NCBI RefSeq assembly: GCF_000423465.1
Contig: NZ_KE384021.1
Coordinates: 497,115 to 561,114, forward strand
Direction of reading: 5' to 3'
Length of the DNA stretch: 64,000 bases
Source: Propionicicella superfundia DSM 22317
GTDB taxonomy: Bacteria; Actinomycetota; Actinomycetes; Propionibacteriales; Propionibacteriaceae
Positions 50,737 to 60,021 of the stretch are shown one piece after another; within the stretch, counting starts at the first letter, position 1; every line of letters starts with the position of its first letter. The position numbers and the translations under genes are program-made. Under the pieces are notes generated by a model. The model did not search any database. It was not told where the DNA came from and was given only the letters and a program-made list of their open reading frames with translations.

Positions 50737-51315
50737 TCAGCGGACGACGGCGAAGCCGCCGGTCCAGCCGATCGACTCGGAGACGGCGAGGGTGAGCTGC
50801 AGGAAGCCGAGCGCCTCCAGCTCGTGCGCACGGGCCAGCGTCCCGGCGTCGACGGCTGCGACTCCGCCTGCCCGGACCGCGTCGGCGAGCGTCTGCTTGG
50901 AGGCCGCGTCGTCGCCGGCGATGAGGACGGTCGTCGTGGTGCCGCCCACGGACTTGCTCGCCAGCGTCGCCGCGAAGGTCGTGTTGAACGCCTTGAGGAC
51001 GTGATTCCGCGGGAGCCTGGCCGCGATCTCGGCGGCCGCGGAGCTCCCGGCCGGGACCACCAGCGAGTCGAACGTCTCGAAGTTCAGCGGGTTGGTGATG
51101 TCGACGACGGTCTTGCCGGCGAGCCGGTCGCCGTAGGCGGTGATGACGGCGTCGACGGCCGGGTAGGGCACGGCGAGGACGACGACATCGCCGTCGACCG
51201 GCGCGGTCCCGACCTGCTCGTGGGCGATGTAGGCGACGTCCGAGCCGCCGTCGGCGAGGACCCCTCCGATCGCGGTGGCCATCGTGCCGGTGCCGATGAT
51301 GGTGAAGCGTGCCAT
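50737..51315 (-). CDS. NADPH-dependent F420 reductase-like oxidoreductase
   Basis: A 192-residue Rossmann-fold protein of the F420-reductase (NADP_F420) family: FTIIGTGTMATAIGGVLADGG at the N-terminus, VVVLAVPYPAVDAVI, TVVDITNPLNFE and VLKAFNTTFAATL. Related proteins act with NADPH and F420 or another electron carrier. It is divergent from a marR gene and shares two perfect operator palindromes with it, so it is the likely MarR target. Substrate unknown. Confidence 0.85.
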   Translation of the reverse strand: MARFTIIGTGTMATAIGGVLADGGSDVAYIAHEQVGTAPVDGDVVVLAVPYPAVDAVITAYGDRLAGKTVVDITNPLNFETFDSLVVPAGSSAAAEIAARLPRNHVLKAFNTTFAATLASKSVGGTTTTVLIAGDDAASKQTLADAVRAGGVAAVDAGTLARAHELEALGFLQLTLAVSESIGWTGGFAVVR

Positions 51316-51352
51316 GACTGCTTTCCTCCTGTGGGTGGCCTCGAGCCAGTTG

Positions 51353-51400
51353 GTTGCATCTGCAACTATCACCGTACGCGGCGATAGTTGCAGATGCAAC
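51353..51400. promoter_or_regulatory. two MarR operators in a divergent promoter region
   Basis: GTTGCATCTGCAAC (51353-51366) and GTTGCAGATGCAAC (51387-51400) are each palindromes of the form GTTGCA-N2-TGCAAC. The two are also arms of a perfect 18-bp inverted repeat (51353-51370 and 51383-51400) with 12 bases between. They lie between the start codons of the oxidoreductase and marR, where a MarR dimer would block both. Confidence 0.85.
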
Positions 51401-51419
51401 TATTTGCTACGATGGGCCC

Positions 51420-51893
51420 ATGACCGCGACGCGACTGAACGAGGGCGAGCGCGTTGCCGTGGCGCGACTGCAGGCGCTGCTCGAACTGCTGCCGGCGGCG
51501 CTGGACCGGGCGCTGCAGCCCGCCGGGCTGACCGCGTTCGAGTTCGCACTGCTCGAGGCGGTGGCCGAGGCCGAGGACGGACGCGTGCGCCTCACTGCGC
51601 TCGCACTGCGCACCAACGCGTCCCTGCCGCGGGTGTCGCGTGTCGTCACGGGCCTGGAGCGCAAGGGTCTCGTCGGGCGTTCGCCCTGTCCCCTCGACTC
51701 ACGGGCGACCAATGCCGCACTCACCCCCGCGGGGGTCGAGGCGTATCGCGCGGGCCGCGACCTCTACGACGAGGCGGTCAGGGCGATGATCCTCGAGGGG
51801 CTCGATGGCTCGGACGTCGCCGATCTCGCCCGGCTCGCCCTGGCCATCCTGACCAGGCTCGACCCCGACGGTCGCCTGGCGATCACCGCCTGA
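51420..51893 (+). CDS. MarR family transcriptional regulator
   Basis: A 157-residue winged-helix regulator: FEFALLEAVAEAEDGRVRLTALA (start of the helix-turn-helix), NASLPRVSRVVTGLERKGLVGRSP (recognition helix and wing), and DSRATNAALTPAGVEAY. These are the MarR signatures. It is divergent from the oxidoreductase gene and sits 20 bases after the second operator, so it probably represses itself and that gene and is released by a small toxic or oxidising compound. The inducer cannot be read. Confidence 0.9.
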   Translation: MTATRLNEGERVAVARLQALLELLPAALDRALQPAGLTAFEFALLEAVAEAEDGRVRLTALALRTNASLPRVSRVVTGLERKGLVGRSPCPLDSRATNAALTPAGVEAYRAGRDLYDEAVRAMILEGLDGSDVADLARLALAILTRLDPDGRLAITA

Positions 51894-51907
51894 GGCTCTC
51901 CCACCCC

Positions 51908-51973
51908 GCCGAGCGCTCTGCTTCTGGCGGTTTCTCGCGGAATTCCGGCAGTTGGGGAGCGTTCGGCGCGGCG
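51908..51973 (+). repeat. dispersed palindromic element, copy D
   Basis: It reads GCCGAGCGCTCTG, CTGGCGGTTTCTCGCGG, AATTCCGGCAGTTGG and GAGCGTTCGGCGCG and aligns with copies A, B and C. It fills the gap between the convergent marR and menF genes. Confidence 0.82.
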
Positions 51974-51975
51974 GG

Positions 51976-53250
51976 TCAGGCTCGGCCGGCGGGTCGTCCC
52001 GTGGGCAGGCCCAGCGCCGTGTACATCGGAGCCAGCTTGTGGCCGGTCTCGGCGAGTTCCTCGCACGGGTCGGACTCGGCGACGATCCCGGCTCCCGCGT
52101 ACACCCTGATGCGGGTCGGGTCGCCGGCCGCGAGCTCTCCCGAACGCAGCGCGATCGCCCACTCCCCGTCGCCGCGGGTGTCGATCCAGCCGACGGGCCC
52201 GGCGTAGTGGCCGCGGTCCATGTGCTCGATCTCGGCGATGGCGGCACGGGCCGCGTCGGTCGGCGTGCCGCAGACCGCCGCGCTCGGGTGGAGCCGGGCG
52301 ACGAGGCCCAGGGCCGTGATCCCGGGCCGGCACACGCCGGTCACGTCGCTGGCGAGGTGGAAGACGTTCGGCAACTGCAGCACGTATGGGGCATCGGGGA
52401 CGTTCATCCCCGAGCACAGCGGGGCCATCGCCTCGGCCACCGACGCGACGGCCAGTTCGTGCTCGATGAGGTTCTTGCCGGAGCGGGCCAGGGACGCCGC
52501 CAGCCGCAGATCCTCCTGCTCGCCGCCGTTGCGCGGGATCGTTCCCGCCAGGACACGGGAGGTCGCCAGCCCGCCCTGCCGTCGGACGAGCATCTCGGGC
52601 GAGCCGCCGACGAGGCCGCCCATGAGGTAGGTCCAGGTGCTCTCGTACTCGCGCGCCAGCACCGCGGCCGGGGAGCGGAGGTCGACGGGCCCGTCGCAGA
52701 TCACGGTCTCGCCGCGCGCCAGGACGACCTTCGACAGGACGCCCACCGCGACCCGGGATCGGCCCTCCTCGACCGCGGACGCCCAGTCGTCGGCCGCCAG
52801 GCCGAACGGCTCGGTGTCGAGGACCCGCGGCGCGACCGGGGGCGTGGCGGCCCCGGGAACCTCCATGATCGGTTCCCGCTCGTCGGTGAGGACGGTGAGC
52901 CAGGAGACGTCGCCGCGCCGGCCGAGAATCGTCCGCGGCACGATCACGCGGGCGAGGCGGCCGGTGTTTCCCGCATCGAAGGGGAAGCTTGCGAGGGCCA
53001 GCGGACCGGTTCCCCAGGCATCGGGCAGTTCCGTGTCATGGCCGAGCCGCTCGCTGAAGCCGGTCCACCAGGCGTCCGCCTCCGCGATGGTCACGTCGCT
53101 GATCTCGACCGCGGTCCCCAGGGCGACGAAGCCCTGGCCGCGACGGATCCAGGCCGAGCCTCCGGCGGGCAGCCGATCCAGGAGCGGACCGGGGTCGGGG
53201 ACCTCGACGGTGCGCGCTCGCCATGTACGCCCGGCATCGAGAGGAACCAC
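51976..53250 (-). CDS. menF: isochorismate synthase MenF
   Basis: A chorismate-binding enzyme of about 424 residues. The C-terminal MST domain has KVVLARGETV, ATSRVLAGTIPRNGG, LIEHELAVASVAEAM, LHPSAAVCGTPTDAA, EIEHMDRGHYAGPVGW and RVYAGAGIVAESDPCEEL, the full set for isochorismate synthases. It makes isochorismate, the first step of the menaquinone branch, and so feeds MenD. The start is uncertain: GTG at 53250 or 53271. Convergent with marR. Confidence 0.92.
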   Translation of the reverse strand: MVPLDAGRTWRARTVEVPDPGPLLDRLPAGGSAWIRRGQGFVALGTAVEISDVTIAEADAWWTGFSERLGHDTELPDAWGTGPLALASFPFDAGNTGRLARVIVPRTILGRRGDVSWLTVLTDEREPIMEVPGAATPPVAPRVLDTEPFGLAADDWASAVEEGRSRVAVGVLSKVVLARGETVICDGPVDLRSPAAVLAREYESTWTYLMGGLVGGSPEMLVRRQGGLATSRVLAGTIPRNGGEQEDLRLAASLARSGKNLIEHELAVASVAEAMAPLCSGMNVPDAPYVLQLPNVFHLASDVTGVCRPGITALGLVARLHPSAAVCGTPTDAARAAIAEIEHMDRGHYAGPVGWIDTRGDGEWAIALRSGELAAGDPTRIRVYAGAGIVAESDPCEELAETGHKLAPMYTALGLPTGRPAGRA

Positions 53251-53556
53251 CCGCGCAGAATAGACCCGCACCCGGTTACCTGCGAGTCGGCCGGGCGGCG
53301 GGGGGCCAGGCGGCCGGGTGGTTACCGCCGTCAGGCGCAGACCTCCCAGGCGGGTCGGGCGGGCGCCCGGAGGGGATTTCGTCCGAGTAATTCGTTGACG
53401 TTTGACTTGCGTAAATACAGGGGTTTTGGGCCGATGTGCGGCGTGAGCCCTCCTGCGGGGGAATGCGTGGGCAGAAAATGACCTTGCCGACCAAATCTGT
53501 CTAGACTGACGAACGTTCGCAGCGGCCCCGAGGGCCGTCAGATGGGAGGTGCTGGC
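53251..53556. other. 306-base divergent promoter region of menF and menJ/nuo
   Basis: No gene is seen. TTGACG (53397-53402) and TTGACT (53403-53408) resemble -35 hexamers; TAGACT (53502-53507) within GTCTAGAC may be a -10, though the spacing to a -35 is not clear. GGGAGG at 53544-53549 is the ribosome binding site of the menJ-like gene. The GTCTAGAC string matches one arm of the candidate GntR site near 14251, probably by chance. Confidence 0.45.
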
Positions 53557-54855
53557 ATGGCTGAGCCCGGCCGAGTGGCTAAGGGAGCAGCCGAACCGGT
53601 ACTCGCCGACGCGATCGTCGTCGGGGCCGGCCCGGGAGGGTCCGCCGCAGCGCGACACCTCGCCGACCGGGGCCTCGACGTCGTCCTTCTCGAAAAGACG
53701 CGATTCCCGCGCGAGAAGGTGTGCGGCGACGGCCTCACCCCCCGGGCGACGCGCCAGCTCATCCGGCTCGGCATCGACACGTCCGCCGAGTCGGGCTGGC
53801 TGCGGAACAAGGGGCTGCGCATCTACGGCGGGGGCACCGACCCGTTCGAGATGCCGTGGCCCGAACTCACCGACTTCCCGTCGTACGGGCTCGTACGCCC
53901 CCGCGCGGACTTCGACGACCTCCTCGCCAAGCACGCCGTCGCCGGCGGCGCCCACCTGTACATGGAGACGGCCGTCACCGGCCCCATCCTCGACGAGCGC
54001 ACCGACCGGATCGTCGGGGTCACCACGAAGGACGGCCGCGAGTTCCGGGCGCCGTTCGTCGTCGCCGCCGACGGCAACTCGGCTCGCCTGGCCATCGGAA
54101 TGGGCATCCAACGCCGCCCCGACCGCCCGATGGGCGTCGCCGTGCGCACGTACTATCGCAGCCCGCGCCACGACGACGAATGGCTCGAGTCGTGGCTGGA
54201 GCTGTGGGACGGCGCACCGAACCAGTCCAGCCTCCTGCCGGGGTACGGCTGGATCTTCGGCATGGGCGACGGCACCTGCAACGTCGGGCTCGGCATCCTC
54301 AACACGTCCCCCGCATTCGGCAAGGTCGACTACAAGGACCTGCTGCTGCGCTGGCTCGCGAACACCCCGCCCGAGTGGGGATTCACCGATCCCGCCAACC
54401 AGATCGGCACCGTTCAGGGGGCAGCCCTGCCGATGGCGTTCAACCGGCAGCCGATCTACACGCGCGGCCTCCTCCTCGTCGGGGACGCGGGGGGCATGGT
54501 GAACCCGTTCAACGGCGAGGGCATCGCCTACGCCATGGAGACCGCCGAACTGGCCGCGGACGCGATCGCCGAGGCGCACTATCGGGGCGCAGGGACGACG
54601 AGCGCCGAGCGCGCCCTCGCGGGGTACGAGGCCGCGGTGAAGGCCGAACTCGGCGGGTACTACCGGCTCGGCACGATCTTCGTGAAGCTCATCGGGCATC
54701 CGAAGATCATGCATCTCTGCACGACCTACGGACTGCCGCGGAAGACGCTGATGCGCTTCGTCCACAAGCTGCTGGCCAACCTGACCGACAAGCGTGACGG
54801 CGACGTCATGGACCGGGTCATCAACGCCATGACGAGGATCGCTCCGTCGGCATGA
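53557..54855 (+). CDS. menJ: geranylgeranyl reductase family flavoprotein, probable menaquinone reductase MenJ
   Basis: A 432-residue FAD-dependent reductase: ADAIVVGAGPGGSAAARHLAD for the ADP of FAD, LLEKTRFPREKVCGDGLTPR, VRPRADFDDLLAKHA, and GLLLVGDAGGMVNPFNGEGI. The family reduces double bonds in isoprenoid chains; the mycobacterial member MenJ saturates one bond of the menaquinone tail. A gene of this type directly before nuoA is common in actinobacteria. It is 25 bases before nuoA, so it is part of the complex I operon. The menaquinone substrate is inferred from this position. Confidence 0.85.
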   Translation: MAEPGRVAKGAAEPVLADAIVVGAGPGGSAAARHLADRGLDVVLLEKTRFPREKVCGDGLTPRATRQLIRLGIDTSAESGWLRNKGLRIYGGGTDPFEMPWPELTDFPSYGLVRPRADFDDLLAKHAVAGGAHLYMETAVTGPILDERTDRIVGVTTKDGREFRAPFVVAADGNSARLAIGMGIQRRPDRPMGVAVRTYYRSPRHDDEWLESWLELWDGAPNQSSLLPGYGWIFGMGDGTCNVGLGILNTSPAFGKVDYKDLLLRWLANTPPEWGFTDPANQIGTVQGAALPMAFNRQPIYTRGLLLVGDAGGMVNPFNGEGIAYAMETAELAADAIAEAHYRGAGTTSAERALAGYEAAVKAELGGYYRLGTIFVKLIGHPKIMHLCTTYGLPRKTLMRFVHKLLANLTDKRDGDVMDRVINAMTRIAPSA

Positions 54856-54880
54856 TCAAGAGGAAGGAACCGGAGATCGG

Positions 54881-55240
54881 ATGAGTCCATACATTCCCCT
54901 GCTCGGGCTGCTGGCGCTGACCGCCGGGTTCTTGGCCATCGCAATCCTGCTCAGCGTGAACGTCGGGCCCGCGCGGTACAACCGGGCGAAGTACGACAGC
55001 TATGAGTGCGGCATCGACCCGACCCCGCAGCCGGCCGGCGGCGGACGATTCCCGGTGAAGTACTACGTCACCGCGATGCTGTTCATCGTCTTCGACGTCG
55101 AGATCGTGTTCCTGTACCCGTGGGCCGTCTCGTTCGACATGCTCGGGCTGTTCGCGCTCGTCGAGATGGCGCTTTTCGTCGCCACCGTGTTCATCGCCTA
55201 CATCTACGTGCTGCGGCGCGGCGGGCTGGACTGGGAATAG
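54881..55240 (+). CDS. nuoA: NADH-quinone oxidoreductase subunit A
   Basis: A 119-residue membrane subunit with three transmembrane helices (about 5-27, 62-83 and 90-112). The loop YDSYECGIDPT carries the conserved Cys region at the quinone cavity, and MLFIVFDVEIVFLYPWA is a hallmark of NuoA. First complex I gene, close behind menJ. Confidence 0.95.
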   Translation: MSPYIPLLGLLALTAGFLAIAILLSVNVGPARYNRAKYDSYECGIDPTPQPAGGGRFPVKYYVTAMLFIVFDVEIVFLYPWAVSFDMLGLFALVEMALFVATVFIAYIYVLRRGGLDWE

Positions 55241-55270
55241 GCCGGCGGGCGAGGGAGGAGTTGAGCTTTC

Positions 55271-55828
55271 ATGGGCATTGAGGACAAGATCCCGCAGGGA
55301 GTCGTCCTGACCACCGTCGAGGGCCTGTTCGGCTGGATGCGGCAGGCGTCCTTCTGGCCGGCGACGTTCGGTCTCGCCTGTTGCGCGATCGAGATGATGG
55401 CCTACGGCGCCCCGCGGTTCGACGCCGGACGCTGGGGCCAGGAGGTGTTCCGCGCCTCTCCGCGGCAGGCCGACCTCATGATCATCTCGGGCCGGGTGAG
55501 CCAGAAGATGGCGCCGGTGCTGCGTCAGGTGTACGACCAGATGCCCAATCCGAAGTGGGTCATGGCGATGGGGGTGTGCGCCTCGTCGGGCGGCATGTTC
55601 AACAACTACGCGATCGTGCAGGGCGGCGACCACATCGTGCCCGTCGACATGTACGTCCCCGGCTGTCCGCCGCGTCCCGACATGCTCATCGACGCCATGT
55701 TCAAGCTCAAGAAGAACATCGTCGCGAAGCGCCCCATCGGCGCTCACGAGGTCGAACTGCAGGAGGCGGCGGAGAAGGCCGCGCTGGAGGCGCCCGCGAC
55801 GATCGAGCTGAAGGGGCTCATGCGATGA
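55271..55828 (+). CDS. nuoB: NADH-quinone oxidoreductase subunit B
   Basis: A 185-residue hydrophilic subunit. The N2 [4Fe-4S] cluster ligands are in [24 protein letters not shown] and [11 protein letters not shown], and SRADLMI-like [12 protein letters not shown] lies between. N2 passes electrons to menaquinone. Overlaps nuoC by four bases. Confidence 0.96.
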   Translation: MGIEDKIPQGVVLTTVEGLFGWMRQASFWPATFGLACCAIEMMAYGAPRFDAGRWGQEVFRASPRQADLMIISGRVSQKMAPVLRQVYDQMPNPKWVMAMGVCASSGGMFNNYAIVQGGDHIVPVDMYVPGCPPRPDMLIDAMFKLKKNIVAKRPIGAHEVELQEAAEKAALEAPATIELKGLMR

Positions 55829-56586
55829 GCGACGACAAGGCTGCCGAGAAGACGATCAGCGAGAAGGTCACCGATCCCGAGGCCGCCCCGAAGGAGGGCG
55901 TCGAGCGCGAGGACGCCCAGCCCGGAGCCGAGCTCGAGACCGCCGGCGAGACCTTCGAAGGACGCGTCCGCACGGGCATGTGGTCCGACGGCTCGGGCGA
56001 CACGTCGGGGTACGGCCGCATCACCCGCGTCGTCGCGCCGCCGCAGGCGACCGAGGCTCCGCTCGGCGAATGGTACGACGACGCCGCCCGGCGGCTGTCG
56101 GTGCTGGTGCAGGACCCGATCCTGAAGGCCGTCGTCGATCGCGGCGAACTCACGCTCTACGTCCCCCGCGAGAAGATCGTCGAGATCCTGCAGCAACTGC
56201 GCGACGACGCGCACCTGCGGTTCGAGTCGTTCTCCGGGGTGTCCGGGGTGCACTACCCCGAGGCGACGGGCGAGGAGTTCCACGTCGTCTACCACCTGCA
56301 GTCGATGACCCACAACCGTCGGCTGCGCGTCGAGGCGACCGTGCCCGACGCCGATCCGCACATCGCGTCGGTCGTGCCGGTGTACCCGGCCGCCGACTGG
56401 CACGAGCGTGAGACGTGGGACATGTTCGGCGTGATCTTCGACGGTCATCCGTCGCTCACCCGCATCCTGATGCCGGACGACTGGGTCGGGCATCCGCAGC
56501 GCAAGGACTACCCGCTGGGTGGCATTCCCGTCGAGTACAAGGGAGCGGTCGTGCCGCCCCCGGATCAGCGGAGGACGTACCGATGA
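55825..56586 (+). CDS. nuoC: NADH-quinone oxidoreductase subunit C
   Basis: A 253-residue peripheral-arm subunit. The first 80 residues are an acidic low-complexity extension ([18 protein letters not shown]) seen in actinobacterial NuoC; the core domain then has [22 protein letters not shown] and [24 protein letters not shown] (in pieces), the conserved 30-kDa signature. It bridges NuoB and NuoD. Overlaps nuoD by four bases. Confidence 0.94.
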   Translation: MSDDKAAEKTISEKVTDPEAAPKEGVEREDAQPGAELETAGETFEGRVRTGMWSDGSGDTSGYGRITRVVAPPQATEAPLGEWYDDAARRLSVLVQDPILKAVVDRGELTLYVPREKIVEILQQLRDDAHLRFESFSGVSGVHYPEATGEEFHVVYHLQSMTHNRRLRVEATVPDADPHIASVVPVYPAADWHERETWDMFGVIFDGHPSLTRILMPDDWVGHPQRKDYPLGGIPVEYKGAVVPPPDQRRTYR

Positions 56587-57932
56587 CAGCACAGTCCAGC
56601 GACTTCTACGCCGCGCCCGGGTCCGAGCCCACCGAGGGCCGTGTGTACACCGCGATGGGCGGCGGAGACTTCGACGCCATCGCCCAGGAGCAGGCCGAGC
56701 GCGGCGACGAGACGCTCGTCATCAACATGGGCCCCCAGCACCCGTCGACCCACGGCGTGCTGCGCCTCATCCTCGAGTGCGACGGCGAGACCGTCGTCTC
56801 CATCCGGCCGGGCATCGGCTTCCTGCACACCGGCATCGAGAAGAACATGGAGTTCCGGTCCTGGACGCAGGGGACGGCCTTCGTGACCCGCATGGACTAC
56901 GTCGCCCCGCTGTTCAACGAGACCGCGTACTGCCTGTCGGTGGAGCGGCTGCTCGGCATCGAGGACCGGATTCCCGAGCGCGCCCAGGTCATCCGCGTCC
57001 TGATGATGGAGCTGTGCCGGATCGCGTCCCACCTCGTCGCGGTCGGGACGGGCGGGATGGAGATCGGCGCGCTCACGGTCATGACGATCGGCTTCCGCGA
57101 GCGCGAGATGATCCTCGACTTCTTCGAGGCCGTCACCGGCCTGCGCATGAACCACGCCTACATCCGGCCCGGCGGCGTCGCCAACGACCTGCCCGAGAAC
57201 GCGCTGTCGCATCTGCGCGAGCTCGTCGCCTGGCTGCACAAGCACCTGCCCGAGTACGCGGCGTTCTGCAACGAGAACCCGATCTTCAAGCTCCGCATGT
57301 CGGGCGTCGCGTACCAGGACCTCACCGCCTGCATGGCGATGGCGGTCACCGGACCGGTGCTGCGCTCCACCGGGTTCGACTGGGACCTGCGCAAGAAGCA
57401 GCCCTACTGCGGCTACGAGACCTACGAGTTCGACGTTCCGACCTGGGACACGTGCGACGCCTACGGGCGCTTCCGGGTGCGACTGGCCGAGATGTGGGAG
57501 TCGCTGCGGATCGTCGAGCAGTGCGCCGAACGCCTGGAGGCGTCGGTCGGCCAACCGGTCATGGTGGACGATCCGCTCATCGCCTGGCCCGCGCAGCTCA
57601 CGCTCGGCCCCGACGGCCAGGGCAACTCCAACGAGCACATCCGCCACATCATGGGCGAGTCGATGGAGGCGCTGATCCATCACTTCAAGATCGTGACCGA
57701 AGGCTTCCGCGTTCCTCCCGGCCAGGTGTACGTGCCGATCGAGTCCCCGAAGGGAGAACTCGGCTGCCATGTCGTGTCCGACGGCGGCACGCGACCGTAC
57801 CGGGCGCATGTCCGCGACCCAGGGTTCAACCATCTGCAGTCCGTCCCGATCCAGTGCGAGGGCGGCATGATCTCCGACGTCGTGGTGGCGGTCGGTTCCC
57901 TCGATCCGGTGATGGGAGGTGTCGACCGGTGA
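56583..57932 (+). CDS. nuoD: NADH-quinone oxidoreductase subunit D
   Basis: A 449-residue 49-kDa subunit. [15 protein letters not shown] contains the quinone-headgroup histidine, and [42 protein letters not shown] and [11 protein letters not shown] are all conserved. The quinone site is formed with NuoB. Overlaps nuoE by four bases. Confidence 0.96.
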   Translation: MTAQSSDFYAAPGSEPTEGRVYTAMGGGDFDAIAQEQAERGDETLVINMGPQHPSTHGVLRLILECDGETVVSIRPGIGFLHTGIEKNMEFRSWTQGTAFVTRMDYVAPLFNETAYCLSVERLLGIEDRIPERAQVIRVLMMELCRIASHLVAVGTGGMEIGALTVMTIGFREREMILDFFEAVTGLRMNHAYIRPGGVANDLPENALSHLRELVAWLHKHLPEYAAFCNENPIFKLRMSGVAYQDLTACMAMAVTGPVLRSTGFDWDLRKKQPYCGYETYEFDVPTWDTCDAYGRFRVRLAEMWESLRIVEQCAERLEASVGQPVMVDDPLIAWPAQLTLGPDGQGNSNEHIRHIMGESMEALIHHFKIVTEGFRVPPGQVYVPIESPKGELGCHVVSDGGTRPYRAHVRDPGFNHLQSVPIQCEGGMISDVVVAVGSLDPVMGGVDR

Positions 57933-58702
57933 GCGATCTGTCGAACACGGGCGTCGGCGGGACGGAGTCCGCCCACGCGGGCGAGCAGGGACACGGCTTC
58001 GAATCGTTCTTCCCGGACTCCGGGGGCGTGGACCAGTCCGACGCGTCGACGAACATCGACGACGAGACGATTGCCGAGTTGCGCGAGCTCGCGGGCCGTT
58101 ACCCGCAGGCCCGCTCGGCGTTGCTGCCGATGCTGCATCTCGTGCAGAGCGTCGACGGACGGATCTCGCCGCGCGGCATCGAGGTGTGCGCCGAGATCCT
58201 CGGCATCACGACCGCGCAGGTCTCGGGAGTGGCGACGTTCTACACGATGTACAAGCGTCGTCCGGCCGGCAAGCACCATGTCGGCGTCTGCACGACGGCG
58301 CTGTGCGCCGTGATGGGCGGCGACTACCTCCTCGACCACGTCTGCTCCAAACTCGGCATCCGGCCCGACGAGACGACGCCCGACGGGACGTTCTCGCTGG
58401 AGCGGATCGAGTGCAACGCAGCCTGCGACTACGCGCCGGTGATGATGGTCAACTGGGAGTTCATGGACAACATGACCCCCGAGAAGGCCGACGAACTGCT
58501 CGACAGGCTGGCGGCCGATGAGCCCGTCGCGTCCAGCCGGGGTGCGACGATCACGAGCTGGCGGGAGGCCGAGCGCGTCCTCGCCGGGTTCCCCGACGGA
58601 CGTGCCGACGAAGGCCCGACGGCCGGCGAGGCGTCCAAGCTGGGCCTGAACATCGCCGCCGAGCACGGCTGGGCGGCACCGACCGCGGAGGAGGCGAAAT
58701 GA
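57929..58702 (+). CDS. nuoE: NADH-quinone oxidoreductase subunit E
   Basis: A 257-residue thioredoxin-like [2Fe-2S] subunit. The ligands are in [13 protein letters not shown] and [16 protein letters not shown]. It has an extra N-terminal tail of about 45 residues and a C-terminal extension beyond the usual 165 residues, as in other actinobacteria. It makes up the NADH-oxidising tip with NuoF and NuoG. GTG start overlapping nuoD. Confidence 0.94.
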   Translation: MSDLSNTGVGGTESAHAGEQGHGFESFFPDSGGVDQSDASTNIDDETIAELRELAGRYPQARSALLPMLHLVQSVDGRISPRGIEVCAEILGITTAQVSGVATFYTMYKRRPAGKHHVGVCTTALCAVMGGDYLLDHVCSKLGIRPDETTPDGTFSLERIECNAACDYAPVMMVNWEFMDNMTPEKADELLDRLAADEPVASSRGATITSWREAERVLAGFPDGRADEGPTAGEASKLGLNIAAEHGWAAPTAEEAK

Positions 58703-60021
58703 CCGATCCGCTGACTCCTGTCCTCACGGCCAACTGGGGCGACGAGCAGGCGTGGAAGCTCGCGAGCTACGAGCGCCGCGGCGGATACCAGGGGATGCGC
58801 GCCGCATTGCGGATGACGCCGCCCGAGGTCATCTCCCTCGTGAAGGACTCCGGGCTCCGCGGACGTGGCGGCGCCGGTTTCCCGACGGGCATGAAGTGGA
58901 GCTTCGTGCCGCAGGACAACCCCAACCCGAAATACCTCGTCGTCAACTCCGACGAGTCCGAGCCGGGCACCTGCAAGGACATGCCGCTCCTGCTGGCCTC
59001 CCCGCACACCCTCGTCGAGGGCATCGTCATCGCCTCGTATGCGATCGGCGTGTCGCACGCGTTCATCTACTGCCGTGGCGAGGTGCTGCACGTCATCCGC
59101 CGCCTGCAGCAGGCCGTTCGCGAGGCGTACGCCGCCGGATATGCGGGATCGAACATCCTGGGCAGCGGGTTCGATCTGGAGATCACCGTCCATGCGGGCG
59201 CCGGTGCGTACATCTGCGGCGAGGAGACGGCCCTGCTCGACTCGCTGGAGGGGCGCCGCGGGCAGCCCCGGCTGCGGCCGCCGTTCCCCGCTGTCGCGGG
59301 CTTGTACGCGTGCCCGACGGTCATCAACAACGTCGAGTCCATCGCGTCCGTCCCTGCCATCGTGAAGAACGGCAGCGAGTGGTTCAAGCAGATGGGCACC
59401 GAGAAGTCCAACGGCATGACGATCTACTCGTTGTCGGGGCATGTGGCGCGGCCCGGGCAGTTCGAGGCGCCGTTGGGCGTCACGCTGCGCACCCTGCTGG
59501 AGCTGTCCGGCGGGATCCGCGCCGGGCACCAGTTGAAGTTCTGGACGCCGGGAGGCTCGTCGACGCCGATCCTCACCGACGAGCACCTCGATCTGTCCCT
59601 CGACTACGAGGGCATGGCCGGGGCCGGGACGATGCTGGGCACGAAGGCGCTGCAGATCTTCGACGAGACGACGTCGGTGGTGCGGACGACGCTGCGCTGG
59701 GTCGAGTTCTACAAGCACGAGTCGTGCGGCAAGTGCACCCCGTGCCGAGAGGGCACCTGGTGGCTCGTGCAACTGCTGCACCGGTTCGAGGCCGGGACGG
59801 CGGTCGACGGAGACGTCGACAAGCTGCTGGACGTCTGCGACAACATCGGCGGCAAGTCGTTCTGCGCGCTCGCCGACGGAGCCGTCGCATGCGTGACCAG
59901 CGCGGTGCGGCACTTCCGGACCGAGTTCGAGGCCGGCTACAGCACGCCCGCCTGGGAGCTGTTCCCGTACCGCGAGAGCGCGCTGTTCGAGGTCCGCGAG
60001 CGTGAGGGGGCAGGAGTATGA
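58699..60021 (+). CDS. nuoF: NADH-quinone oxidoreductase subunit F
   Basis: A 440-residue flavoprotein subunit. [16 protein letters not shown] forms the NADH site, [12 protein letters not shown] and [17 protein letters not shown] the FMN site, and [15 protein letters not shown] with a later Cys ([10 protein letters not shown]) binds the N3 [4Fe-4S] cluster. It oxidises NADH. Overlaps nuoE and nuoG by four bases each. Confidence 0.96.
   Translation: MTDPLTPVLTANWGDEQAWKLASYERRGGYQGMRAALRMTPPEVISLVKDSGLRGRGGAGFPTGMKWSFVPQDNPNPKYLVVNSDESEPGTCKDMPLLLASPHTLVEGIVIASYAIGVSHAFIYCRGEVLHVIRRLQQAVREAYAAGYAGSNILGSGFDLEITVHAGAGAYICGEETALLDSLEGRRGQPRLRPPFPAVAGLYACPTVINNVESIASVPAIVKNGSEWFKQMGTEKSNGMTIYSLSGHVARPGQFEAPLGVTLRTLLELSGGIRAGHQLKFWTPGGSSTPILTDEHLDLSLDYEGMAGAGTMLGTKALQIFDETTSVVRTTLRWVEFYKHESCGKCTPCREGTWWLVQLLHRFEAGTAVDGDVDKLLDVCDNIGGKSFCALADGAVACVTSAVRHFRTEFEAGYSTPAWELFPYRESALFEVREREGAGV

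Noticed and set aside
53499-53506. GTCTAGAC before the menJ gene as another GntR operator
   Set aside because: It lacks the TGTATAG half-site and matches a -10 promoter element; the downstream genes are respiratory, not catabolic.
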